DNA of 14,732 nucleotides, taken from Aquifex aeolicus (GTDB lineage Bacteria; Aquificota; Aquificia; Aquificales; Aquificaceae). The notes under the pieces were generated by a model. It did no database searches. It worked only from the letters and a program-made list of their open reading frames with translations, and was not told the DNA's origin. The stretch lies in contig DQVZ01000249.1 of assembly GCA_015661465.1 (NCBI GenBank), positions 1 through 14,732 of the forward strand, given 5' to 3'. The position numbers and the translations under genes were made by a program. How positions within the stretch are numbered: position 1 is the first letter of the stretch; each line of letters opens with the position of its first letter. Of this stretch, positions 6,991-13,835 are shown in pieces.

Positions 6991-8861
6991 TATTTCTTTT
7001 TCCTACCTCTGCTTCTTTTCGGTTTTATCCTAATGAGAACTTCATCTGGATTTACGGTTTCCCCTACTCTGACAAAAATCTCATCGACAACACCATCAAC
7101 AGGGCTGTGTATCTCGTTTTCCATTTTCATAGCTTCTATAACTAAAAGGACATCACCTTCGTTTACCCTATCCCCGACGTTAACTTTTATGTTTACAACT
7201 TTACCGGTAATAGGCGAGGTTATGTCTCCCACTCCCCTGGGTTTTGGTCTCTTGCTTACTACAGTTCCTCCTTCCGTAGCTTCTGTGGCAAAAGCTTCTG
7301 TAATTTTAACTTCCCTTATAGGTTGAAGATGAACCTCTTCAAGCTGTCCATCTAACCTAATAAAGAAGGTTCTTCTGGTTTGGTCTTCCTCTCCCTTACC
7401 AGCTATCTGGACGTGGTACTGCTCTCCGTGAACTGTTATGTAGAACTCCACAGGGGCTTTACATTCGGAACCTTCTTCTACAGTTTCTTCCATGGGCAGA
7501 GGAGGTACTTCTCCCTTTTCAACCTTTTCTCTCCATTCAAAGAACTCTTTAGCTACCACAGGGAAAAGTGCATAGGAAAGTATATCTTCTTCAGAACGGG
7601 CCCCCGCTTCTATTGCTTCATCTCTTATTTTTTCAAGTTCGGGTTCCAAGAGGTCTGCAGGCCTTTTATCGTAAATAGGCTGTTCGTCCCCGAGAATCTT
7701 TTTGATAATTTCCTCTTTTATAGGAGCAGGAGGTCTACCGTATAAACCCTTTACGTAGTCCTTTGTTTCTTTAGTTACAACTTTATACCTTTCACCGTGT
7801 AAAACGTTTAAAAATGCCTGAGTTCCAACTATTTGACTTGTAGGAGTAACAAGAGGAGGATATCCAAAATCTTCTCGCACTCTTTTTACTTCCTCTAAAA
7901 CCTCTTCGAGTTTTTCTTCGAGATTTTGTTCTCTTAGCTGGGAAATGAAGTTGGATATCATTCCACCTGGAACTTGGTGTATGAGGACTTCAACATCAGG
8001 ATATGGAGGGAGAACATCGTATTTCTTGTACTTTTTTCTGATTTCCTTCATTAAATCACCGACTTTTTTGTAAAGTTCGGCATTTACCTTTATCTCGTAT
8101 CCGAATTCCCTAAGAACGTATATCATCGTTTCTCCGGGAGGGTGGGAGGTTTGCCCCGATAGGGAGTAGCAAGAGGTGTCTATCATTTCAGCTCCCGCCT
8201 CTATACCCTTCAGCTGTGCCATTTCTGCTAAATCCGCAGTAGTCTGGGTATGAAGGTGGACGGGATAGTTAGGGAACTCAGATTTAAGTGCGGACACTAA
8301 CTCATAACAAACCTTGGGAGAAAGAATTCCCGCTTGGTCCTTTATCGAAATTATATCAATTCCCATATCCACCAGTTCTCTTGCAACTTTTACGTAATAC
8401 TCTATGGTGTGAACCGGACTTATTGTGTATGAAAGGACGCCTTTAACGATTCCCCCAACTTTCTTAGCAGTTTCAATAGCTTTTCTCATATTACGGGTAT
8501 CGTTAAGGGCGTCAAATATCCTAAAAACCTCTATACCGTTGTCGTAAGCCCTTTTGATAAATTCTTCAACAACATCGTCCGCGTAATGTCTGTAACCTAC
8601 CACGTTCTGACCTCTCAGGAGCATTTCCAGTTTAGTATTCTTAGCCCTTTCTTTGAATTTTCTAAGTCTTTTCCAGGGGTCCTCTTTTAAGTATCTCAAA
8701 CAAACATCGAAAGTTGCTCCTCCCCACACCTCCAGAGACCAAAATCCGCACTTATCAAGCATCTCAATAGCATCGAGCATATCCTCTGTTCTCACGCGCG
8801 TGGCAAGGAGGCTTTGAATTCCGTCCCTAAGGGAAACGTCCGTAATCTTAATTTCACGCAT
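6990..8861 (-). CDS. oadA: Biotin-dependent carboxylase, carboxyltransferase + biotin carrier subunit (OadA/PycB/CfiA family)
   Basis: The 623-residue protein combines an N-terminal TIM-barrel carboxyltransferase, a conserved PYC_OADA region and a C-terminal biotinyl domain. Metal-site residues are recognisable: D13 in DVSLRDG, K174 in IKDQAG (the lysine that is carbamylated in the family), and H202/H204 in HLHTQ. LLATR, GYRHYADD and FRIFDALND are family-typical. The biotin lysine is K579 in EAMKMEN, and a lysine/arginine-rich tail ends the protein. It could be pyruvate carboxylase subunit B, the large subunit of 2-oxoglutarate carboxylase (CfiA, known from Hydrogenobacter), or an oxaloacetate decarboxylase alpha chain; the symbol is family-level only. 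The biotin carboxylase partner is not in the window, nor are membrane Oad subunits, so a soluble carboxylase is likelier. Start: ATG 8859-8861, 6 bases after GAGGTG; the GTG at 8870 overlaps this ribosome site. hisG is translationally coupled. Confidence 0.88.
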   Translation of the reverse strand: MREIKITDVSLRDGIQSLLATRVRTEDMLDAIEMLDKCGFWSLEVWGGATFDVCLRYLKEDPWKRLRKFKERAKNTKLEMLLRGQNVVGYRHYADDVVEEFIKRAYDNGIEVFRIFDALNDTRNMRKAIETAKKVGGIVKGVLSYTISPVHTIEYYVKVARELVDMGIDIISIKDQAGILSPKVCYELVSALKSEFPNYPVHLHTQTTADLAEMAQLKGIEAGAEMIDTSCYSLSGQTSHPPGETMIYVLREFGYEIKVNAELYKKVGDLMKEIRKKYKKYDVLPPYPDVEVLIHQVPGGMISNFISQLREQNLEEKLEEVLEEVKRVREDFGYPPLVTPTSQIVGTQAFLNVLHGERYKVVTKETKDYVKGLYGRPPAPIKEEIIKKILGDEQPIYDKRPADLLEPELEKIRDEAIEAGARSEEDILSYALFPVVAKEFFEWREKVEKGEVPPLPMEETVEEGSECKAPVEFYITVHGEQYHVQIAGKGEEDQTRRTFFIRLDGQLEEVHLQPIREVKITEAFATEATEGGTVVSKRPKPRGVGDITSPITGKVVNIKVNVGDRVNEGDVLLVIEAMKMENEIHSPVDGVVDEIFVRVGETVNPDEVLIRIKPKRSRGRKKK

Positions 8862-8921
8862 ATTAGACACCTCACTAATACTTAAAAAACAATAATATAA
8901 TACGAGTAGATTTAAAACAAA
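8862..8921. promoter_or_regulatory. Overlapping divergent promoters for the biotin carboxylase and ComEC-like genes
   Basis: Within 60 bases two promoters appear to overlap. Leftward (carboxylase): TTGTTT at 8920-8915, a 17-base spacer, TATTAT at 8897-8892, giving a leader of about 24 bases with the ribosome site GAGGTG at 8873-8868. Rightward (ComEC-like): a consensus TATAAT at 8896-8901 without a good -35, giving a leader of about 14 bases and no Shine-Dalgarno before the GTG at 8922. The two -10 boxes share bases 8896-8897, so polymerase could occupy only one at a time. In addition, an inverted repeat TATTAG (8861-8866)/CTAATA (8875-8880) flanks the carboxylase ribosome site. Confidence 0.5.
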
Positions 8922-10142
8922 GTGCCCCTTAAAAATTTGCTACTACACTTATCGGTGTTTTTGATAGCTCTTACCTACTCCTACAACACTGCTAAACTTC
9001 CTGAATTTAGGGAATACACGGTGTATATGAAACTTAAAGTTTTAGGACAGTGGGAACTGTACGAGGAAGGTATAGGTTCTCCTGTTGAAATCGAAGAGTC
9101 CGAAATTACGGAGCTTGAAGGTAGAAAGGCATTCTTGTTTATAAGAAAACCCTTTTATATTCCAGAATCCCGAAGAATAGAAATATTTGGAAATGTAAAG
9201 GTGAAAGATAACAGGATTTTTATTTCCTCTTACGGATGGGATGTGGAAGAATTGCCCTCTAAAAACAACTTAAGGAATTCCCTTATGGCGAAATTCAAAA
9301 GCATAGTAAAAGAGGAACACCTTCAGGCGATAGGCCTTGCCTTTTTATTCGGAGAAAGCAAAAGAAATCTTACGATAGAGGTGGAAAGTGCTTTTCTGCA
9401 TACTGGTCTCATTCACGTCCTCGTGGTTTCGGGTCTCCATGTTGGTTTAGTATTTCTCATACTCTCCAAAACTTTACCAAGATTTTTGGGAATGTGGGTA
9501 GGATTGATAGGAGTTTTATTTTACTTCTTCTTTATAGTTCCCCAAAACCCTCCGGTGATAAGGGCTACATCTATGATACTAATTTATATTTTTTCACAGC
9601 TCTCCTTCAGACAATATTGTTCACTGTGTTCTTTATTTTTTAGTTCAAGCGTAATGCTTTTTTTGCTTCCCTACTTTGTATTTTCCTATTCCTTCTGGCT
9701 TTCCTTCTTTGCGGTACTTTACATAGTTCTCACCTTAAAAGATCTTAAGGTTAACAACTATTTAAAGAGCCTTCTTGTATCACTTGCAGCCTTTACGGGA
9801 ACAGCTCCGCTGATAGCCAGTTTTTCTTTTATTACTCCCTTATCGGTTCTACTTACTCCCGTCCTGTCTCCCCTTATCTTTGCGTACGCTCTGTTTTCAA
9901 TAATCTCGCTAATTACATTTTTTTCTTTTATACCAACACTGGTGTTTATGAACCTCAGCGGTGAAATTGTCTTTCGAATTTTAAATTTCTTCAGTGACTT
10001 TTCTCCAAAGTTACTCAGCGGTATCACTTCCCAAGAAGCTTTTATCGTAAGCTTAATCGGAGCAGCTGCGTTATACTTTACACGGGGTTTATACAGACTA
10101 ATACCGCTTCTTGGTATAAACCTTTATTTAATTCTCAGGTAG
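8922..10142 (+). CDS. ComEC/Rec2-type competence membrane protein (short form)
   Basis: The 406-residue protein carries the ComEC 'Competence' domain, the presumed DNA channel of the inner membrane in natural transformation. The diagnostic motif is at about 162-176 (GLIHVLVVSGLHVGL), preceded by FLFGESK and followed by a series of hydrophobic segments between about 165 and 400, including a conserved FTGTAPLIASF stretch. A first hydrophobic segment is at about 5-20, followed by a soluble domain (about 30-150) as in ComEC. Full-length ComEC proteins (about 600-800 residues) also have a C-terminal metallo-beta-lactamase domain; this one ends after the membrane domain. Start: GTG at 8922; an in-frame TAA at 8913-8915 excludes a longer form, and no Shine-Dalgarno is seen. 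It is followed by sucC after 63 bases, but a functional link is not expected. No other competence genes are nearby. Confidence 0.85.
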   Translation: MPLKNLLLHLSVFLIALTYSYNTAKLPEFREYTVYMKLKVLGQWELYEEGIGSPVEIEESEITELEGRKAFLFIRKPFYIPESRRIEIFGNVKVKDNRIFISSYGWDVEELPSKNNLRNSLMAKFKSIVKEEHLQAIGLAFLFGESKRNLTIEVESAFLHTGLIHVLVVSGLHVGLVFLILSKTLPRFLGMWVGLIGVLFYFFFIVPQNPPVIRATSMILIYIFSQLSFRQYCSLCSLFFSSSVMLFLLPYFVFSYSFWLSFFAVLYIVLTLKDLKVNNYLKSLLVSLAAFTGTAPLIASFSFITPLSVLLTPVLSPLIFAYALFSIISLITFFSFIPTLVFMNLSGEIVFRILNFFSDFSPKLLSGITSQEAFIVSLIGAAALYFTRGLYRLIPLLGINLYLILR

Positions 10143-10205
10143 ATTATTATTTCAGTTTTTAATTAAATAAATTAAAACGCCATTTTAGTTAGAGGAGGTG
10201 GCTTT
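10143..10205 (+). promoter_or_regulatory. sucC leader with AT-only inverted repeat and strong ribosome site
   Basis: The 63-base gap before sucC contains an inverted repeat of eight-base arms, TTTTAATT (10157-10164) and AATTAAAA (10170-10177), around a five-base loop. It is all A/T, so it would form a weak RNA hairpin, but it could be a protein-binding dyad or a poor terminator for the ComEC-like gene. A strong ribosome site GAGGAGGTGG (10192-10201) places GGAGG 7 bases before the sucC ATG. No clear -35/-10 pair was seen. Confidence 0.4.
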
Positions 10206-11363
10206 ATGAAATTACACGAGCATCAGGCCAAGGAGATATTTTCAAAGTACGGAATACCTGTTCCCGAAGGGAAAGTAGCTTTTTCCTTGAAGGAAGCTAA
10301 GCAAGTTGCCGAAGAATTGGGAGAATTTCCTCTGGTAGTAAAAGCCCAAATACACTGTGGAGGAAGAGGTAAAGCTGGCGGTGTAAAAATAGTGAAAAAC
10401 ATGGAAGAACTCCAGCAATCTGTTGAAGTATTACTGGGTAAGGTTTTAAAAACCTTCCAATGTCCCGACGGAAAACCCGTAAACAGAGTGCTCATAGAAA
10501 AGGCAACAAACATAGACAGAGAGTACTACTTAGCCATCACCTTAGACCGTTCCAAATCAAAGCCCGTAATAATGGCATCAGCTGCGGGTGGTATGGAAAT
10601 CGAGGAAATTGTCAAAGAAGACCCCGATGCGATAATAATCGAAACCATAGACCCTGAGCTGGGACTTATGCCTTATCAGACTAGGGAATTAGCATTCAAG
10701 TTGAATCTTCCGGTAAAAGATTTTGTAAATATCGCTCTGAAGCTTTATCAGATTTATAGAGATTTAGACGCTTCTCTCGTGGAGATAAATCCTCTCGTTA
10801 TTACCAAGGAAGGAAATCTTATAGCACTTGATGCAAAAATGGACATTGATGACAATGCGTTGTTCAGACACAAGGATATTCAAGAAATGGAAGATGAAAG
10901 CCAAATTCCAACTTTGGAAGCGGAAGCCAAGAAATACGGTCTTAATTACATAAAGCTCAACGGGAACATAGGGTGTATGGTAAACGGTGCCGGACTTGCT
11001 ATGGCTACCATGGACATAATAAAGCTGGCAGGAGGAGAACCTGCAAACTTTCTGGATGTAGGCGGTGGAGCAAATGTCGAACAGATAGCAAATGCCTTTA
11101 GAATACTTATGGCAGACCCTGACGTTAAAGCGGTATTCATAAACATCTTCGGTGGAATCCTTAGGGTAGACAGACTGGCTCAAGGATTAATAGAGGCTTC
11201 CAAGATAGTAGAATTAAAGGTTCCCGTGGTGGTCAGACTGGAAGGAACAAACGTAGAGGAAGGAAAGAAAATGCTCCAAGAATCTGGGCTGAACTTCATA
11301 ACCGCGGAAGATATGTGGGATGGAGCTAAAAAAGCTGTTGAACTTGCTAATAAACAAAGCTAA
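10206..11363 (+). CDS. sucC: Succinyl-CoA synthetase (ADP-forming) beta subunit
   Basis: The 385-residue protein is the nucleotide-binding beta subunit of succinyl-CoA synthetase, which links succinate + CoA + ATP to succinyl-CoA. The ATP-grasp region starts with [19 protein letters not shown] and includes [16 protein letters not shown] and VEINPLVIT. The C-terminal ligase domain (from about residue 245) has [30 protein letters not shown] and [14 protein letters not shown]. It aligns over its whole length with E. coli SucC (388 residues). The related citryl-CoA synthetase of Aquificales has clearly longer subunits, which argues that this pair is the true succinyl enzyme. In a reductive TCA organism it would run toward succinyl-CoA. 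sucD follows after 17 bases, so the two are cotranscribed. Confidence 0.96.
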   Translation: MKLHEHQAKEIFSKYGIPVPEGKVAFSLKEAKQVAEELGEFPLVVKAQIHCGGRGKAGGVKIVKNMEELQQSVEVLLGKVLKTFQCPDGKPVNRVLIEKATNIDREYYLAITLDRSKSKPVIMASAAGGMEIEEIVKEDPDAIIIETIDPELGLMPYQTRELAFKLNLPVKDFVNIALKLYQIYRDLDASLVEINPLVITKEGNLIALDAKMDIDDNALFRHKDIQEMEDESQIPTLEAEAKKYGLNYIKLNGNIGCMVNGAGLAMATMDIIKLAGGEPANFLDVGGGANVEQIANAFRILMADPDVKAVFINIFGGILRVDRLAQGLIEASKIVELKVPVVVRLEGTNVEEGKKMLQESGLNFITAEDMWDGAKKAVELANKQS

Positions 11364-11380
11364 TTTAGGAGGTCTGGGAA

Positions 11381-12298
11381 ATGGCTATACTTGTTAACAA
11401 AGATACCAAGGTTGTAGTTCAGGGAATTACCGGTAAAGAAGGTTCTTTCCATGCAAAACAATGTAAGGAGTACGGTACACAAATTGTTGCAGGAGTTACT
11501 CCTGGCAAAGGTGGAATGGAAGTAGAGGGTATCCCTGTCTTTAATACCGTAAAAGAAGCTGTTGGAGAAACAGGGGCTAATTGCTCACTGATATTTGTTC
11601 CTGCACCTTTTGCCGCAGACGCTATAGTGGAAGCGCTTGATAACGGTATAGAGCTCATAGTTTGCATTACAGAAGGAATCCCCGTAAAAGACATGATGAT
11701 GGTAAAGGACTATATGTTAAAAAATTACCCTAACGCAAAGCTGGTAGGGCCTAATTGTCCTGGACTTATAACTCCGGGTGAGGCCAAAGTAGGAATAATG
11801 CCGGGTCATATCTTTAAAAAAGGGAAAATAGGAATAGTTTCAAGAAGCGGAACACTTACATATGAGGCTGCATTCCAGCTTACCAAATATGGTCTAGGAC
11901 AGTCCACAGCAGTAGGTATAGGAGGAGACCCGGTACACGGACTTACCCATAAGGATGTTATAGAAATGTTCAATAAAGACCCAGAAACAGAAGCGATTCT
12001 TATGATTGGAGAAATCGGAGGTACCGAAGAAGAAGAAGCGGCTGAGTACATAGAGAGTGAAGTGGAAAAGCCGGTATTTGCCTACATAGCGGGAATTACC
12101 GCTCCACCTGGAAAGAGAATGGGACACGCAGGAGCTATAATCACGGGAGGAAAAGGAACCGCTAAGGCTAAGATGGAAGCTCTTGAAAAAGCGGGAGCTT
12201 ATGTAATAGAAAATCCTGCGAAGATTGGAGAAACCGTAGCAAAAATCTTGAGGGTTGTAGAACTGGAAGAAGAAGAAAGAACATACGATGCTGAGTAA
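11381..12298 (+). CDS. sucD: Succinyl-CoA synthetase (ADP-forming) alpha subunit
   Basis: The 305-residue protein is the CoA-binding, phosphohistidine-carrying alpha subunit. The N-terminal Rossmann-type domain shows [16 protein letters not shown] and [23 protein letters not shown] and [13 protein letters not shown] follow. The active-site histidine is H249 in [12 protein letters not shown], equivalent to His246 of E. coli Suc[18 protein letters not shown] supplies the conserved glutamates near it. Length is a little above E. coli (289) because of an acidic C-terminal extension of about 15 residues. The ATG at 11381 has AGGAGG at 11367-11372 and lies 17 bases after the sucC stop. The ferredoxin gene follows after 64 bases and may belong to the same unit. 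Confidence 0.96.
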   Translation: MAILVNKDTKVVVQGITGKEGSFHAKQCKEYGTQIVAGVTPGKGGMEVEGIPVFNTVKEAVGETGANCSLIFVPAPFAADAIVEALDNGIELIVCITEGIPVKDMMMVKDYMLKNYPNAKLVGPNCPGLITPGEAKVGIMPGHIFKKGKIGIVSRSGTLTYEAAFQLTKYGLGQSTAVGIGGDPVHGLTHKDVIEMFNKDPETEAILMIGEIGGTEEEEAAEYIESEVEKPVFAYIAGITAPPGKRMGHAGAIITGGKGTAKAKMEALEKAGAYVIENPAKIGETVAKILRVVELEEEERTYDAE

Positions 12299-12329
12299 GA
12301 TTATATTAATATTTTCTTATTCGCATTAT

Positions 12330-12354
12330 CTTTAAGAAAAAATCTTAAAGGAGG
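12330..12354 (+). promoter_or_regulatory. Inverted repeat overlapping the ferredoxin ribosome site
   Basis: CTTTAAGA (12330-12337) and TCTTAAAG (12343-12350) are perfect inverted eight-base arms around a loop of five A. The right arm overlaps the ribosome site AAAGGAGG (12347-12354), which lies 8 bases before the ferredoxin ATG. In RNA the hairpin would cover part of the site; in DNA it could be a dyad operator. With six A-T pairs of eight it would be unstable as RNA at high temperature. Confidence 0.45.
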
Positions 12355-12362
12355 TAAGTACT

Positions 12363-12593
12363 ATGGGATTGAAGGTAAGGGTTGACCAGGATACTTGCAC
12401 TGCTTGCGAGCTTTGCTACGATAGAATCCCCGAAGTTTTCAAGAATATAGGTGATGGAATAGCAGACGTAGTCAAATACGACATAGAAGATGACGAAGGA
12501 CACTGGATGATTGTTCCCGAAGGATTGGAGGACGAAGTACAGGAAGTCGCAGACGAATGCCCCAGCGGTTCTATAATAGTTGAAGAAGAATGA
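12363..12593 (+). CDS. Single-cluster [4Fe-4S] ferredoxin
   Basis: The 76-residue acidic protein has the cysteine pattern of a one-cluster ferredoxin: C12-x2-C15-x2-C18 near the N-terminus and C66-P near the C-terminus, four ligands for one [4Fe-4S] cluster. A second CxxCxxCxxxCP set is absent; the intervening segment is acidic. It is a soluble low-potential electron carrier. Members of this type in Aquificales are thought to donate electrons to pyruvate- and 2-oxoglutarate:ferredoxin oxidoreductases of the reductive TCA cycle; its place directly after sucCD fits that. ATG at 12363 with AAAGGAGG 8 bases upstream. The last codons are partly duplicated about 83 bases downstream, which looks like the remains of a second copy. 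Confidence 0.93.
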   Translation: MGLKVRVDQDTCTACELCYDRIPEVFKNIGDGIADVVKYDIEDDEGHWMIVPEGLEDEVQEVADECPSGSIIVEEE

Positions 12594-12632
12594 AAATTCC
12601 CTTTTCCCTTTTCTATAAATTTTTTCTTTGCT

Positions 12633-12660
12633 TTGATGAATACTTGGGCTGTTCTATAAT
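12633..12660 (+). promoter_or_regulatory. Promoter for the MBL-hydrolase gene group
   Basis: TTGATG at 12633-12638, a 16-base spacer and a consensus TATAAT at 12655-12660 form a good sigma-70-type promoter. Transcription would begin near 12667, between the two possible TTG starts of the MBL gene (12663 and 12672). Both boxes lie in or at the edge of the ferredoxin remnant; the TATAAT is made of its Ser-Ile-Ile codons. Confidence 0.55.
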
Positions 12661-12682
12661 AGTTGAGGAACTTGAAAAATAA
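12635..12682 (+). pseudogene. Remnant of a second ferredoxin gene (3' end only)
   Basis: Read in one frame, 12635-12682 gives DEYLGCSIIVEELEK and a stop. It lines up without gaps with the ferredoxin end DECPSGSIIVEEE encoded at 12552-12593. At DNA level 28 of 36 bases match between 12552-12587 and 12635-12670, including 16 identical bases in a row (GTTCTATAATAGTTGA). The ligand cysteine and following proline are lost (C-P became Y-L). Upstream of 12635 no ferredoxin-like coding is left; the DNA is a pyrimidine-rich tract. The best explanation is a decayed tandem duplicate. Chance similarity cannot be fully excluded because the region is short. Confidence 0.55.
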
Positions 12683-13427
12683 AATCATTTTTCTAGGAAC
12701 TGCTGGAGGTAGGATAGTAACCTTTAATCTTATAAAGCGTTCTGGAGGTTTTTTAGTAGAGGATAGTGGACATTACCTCCACGTAGACCCGGGTCCGGGA
12801 GCATTTGTATACTTACACCACCTGGGAATTGATTATAAGAAAATAGACCTAGTAGTTCTTTCCCATCTGCACTTAGACCACTCTGCGGATGTGAATACTA
12901 TTCTTGAATCCGCTACAAACGGAGGAAAGTATAGGAATATATCCCTTTTTGCCCCTAAATCCGCAGTAATAGGAGAAGATAGGGTCGTTCTACCTTACCT
13001 GAGGAAACGCCTTATAAAGGAGGAATTCTTTTCAGAGGGTTCTACGCATACTTACAAATCCTGGAAAGTTAAAGCGGTAATAAAACACAGACATCATAAA
13101 GCAGAGACTTACGGCCTGTTTATAAACGATAAAATTGTCTACGTATCCTGTGCAGGATTCGAAGAAAGGATGCTGGAACTTTACCCTAAGAATGCAAAGC
13201 TGATGATTATAAACACTACATTCTATAGAAAAAGACCCGGTGTAGAACATTTATCAGTAGAAGATGCTGAATTACTCATAAAAGAGCTCACACCCAAGAG
13301 AGCAGTAATTACCCATTATTCTATGGAAATGCTGGAAAAAGGGATAGAGAGAGTAGCCGATGAACTCTCAGATAAAACCTCCGTTGAGGTTATACCTGCT
13401 AAAGACAATTTAATTCTGGAAGTTTAA
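12663..13427 (+). CDS. Metallo-beta-lactamase-fold hydrolase
   Basis: The protein of up to 254 residues has the MBL fold: IIFLGTAGGRI strand-turn at the N-terminus, HVDPGPGAF, the metal motif HLHLDHS (H68, H70, D72, H73), a histidine cluster KHRHHK (H142-H145) and a final ITHYS (H218). The N-terminal LGTAGG and HxHxDH with a late T-H-Y-S recall the RNase Z/phosphodiesterase branch rather than beta-lactamases, but the RNase Z exosite is not evident. The metal-bridging aspartate expected in a YSGDT-like strand is missing; the corresponding strand reads YVSCAGF (C163). Starts are TTG 12663 or TTG 12672 (251 residues); the family-like sequence begins right after the second and the mapped promoter favours it. 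No ATG or GTG is available. The substrate is unknown. The next gene starts 9 bases after its stop. Confidence 0.82.
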   Translation: MRNLKNKIIFLGTAGGRIVTFNLIKRSGGFLVEDSGHYLHVDPGPGAFVYLHHLGIDYKKIDLVVLSHLHLDHSADVNTILESATNGGKYRNISLFAPKSAVIGEDRVVLPYLRKRLIKEEFFSEGSTHTYKSWKVKAVIKHRHHKAETYGLFINDKIVYVSCAGFEERMLELYPKNAKLMIINTTFYRKRPGVEHLSVEDAELLIKELTPKRAVITHYSMEMLEKGIERVADELSDKTSVEVIPAKDNLILEV

Positions 13428-13436
13428 AATAGAAAA

Positions 13437-13817
13437 ATGCCTGTAATTTTTAATAAAAAAAGAGAGATAGAAGGCATTCCGGGGAATTACCCTTTCACTG
13501 CGGAAAATCTATTCAGAGTTGGTCTAGCACTCTGTACCCTTTGGGTTATAGATAAAGAAGTTGAAAAACCCGTTTTATCTATTGAAGAAGCTAATTTCGT
13601 CACCTTATCGTTAGCGGTCGGTTTCATGAATGGGGGAGGTGATGTGGTATTGAAAGAAAAGGGGGACATAGAACTTACACTGCTAAAAGGAGATACTTGG
13701 AAGGTTAAAATTTCTCCTTTCACCGATACAGATTTGAAGAAAATCGAAAGCATGCTTTTCGGAAGGTATCCAATCCCCAAAAGAACAGGTGAAGACATAG
13801 GTATGTTTAGGTGTTAA
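13437..13817 (+). CDS. Small protein resembling phosphohexomutase domain I, without catalytic serine
   Basis: This 126-residue protein has no obvious assignment at first sight, but its conserved points follow those of domain I of alpha-D-phosphohexomutases (PMM/PGM, GlmM): [20 protein letters not shown] matches the GIRG..P-x-T-x-E....G opening, [10 protein letters not shown] matches the G-x-x-x-G-A-D-V-V strand, and [12 protein letters not shown] matches the domain end ...EIGRV. Where the active-site loop TASHNP with its phosphoserine is expected, the protein reads TLLKGD (about residues 80-85), so the serine is replaced by leucine. Domains II-IV are absent; real enzymes have about 450 residues. 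It therefore looks like a catalytically dead, single-domain relative or a relic still open as a frame. ATG 13437 is 9 bases after the MBL stop; no Shine-Dalgarno, but TAAAAT at 13425-13430. Function unknown. Confidence 0.6.
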   Translation: MPVIFNKKREIEGIPGNYPFTAENLFRVGLALCTLWVIDKEVEKPVLSIEEANFVTLSLAVGFMNGGGDVVLKEKGDIELTLLKGDTWKVKISPFTDTDLKKIESMLFGRYPIPKRTGEDIGMFRC

Positions 13818-13820
13818 AAT

Positions 13821-13826
13821 TATACT
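13821..13826 (+). promoter_or_regulatory. -10-like box just before the DCD-like gene
   Basis: TATACT at 13821-13826 lies 9 bases before the ATG at 13836 and no Shine-Dalgarno is present in the 18-base gap. If used as -10 it would give an almost leaderless message. No convincing -35 is seen, so the gene may instead be read through from the MBL promoter. Confidence 0.3.
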
Positions 13827-13835
13827 TTTAAGACT

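Noticed and set aside
8862..8870. GTG at 8868-8870 as start of the biotin carboxylase subunit.
   Set aside because: The GTG is part of the ribosome site GAGGTG itself; the ATG at 8859-8861 lies 6 bases after it.
10206..12298. sucC/sucD as citryl-CoA synthetase (CcsA/CcsB).
   Set aside because: The subunits match E. coli SucC/SucD over their whole length and lack the longer size I recall for the citryl enzyme.
12594..12634. Terminator after the ferredoxin gene.
   Set aside because: The tract is T/C-rich, but only a weak 5-bp stem (GAAAA/TTTTC) precedes it. A Rho-type site is possible but cannot be shown.
12663..13427. MBL hydrolase as the missing C-terminal domain of the ComEC-like protein.
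   Set aside because: Its motifs resemble the RNase Z/phosphodiesterase branch, and it lies 2.5 kb away behind its own promoter; kept only as a remote possibility.
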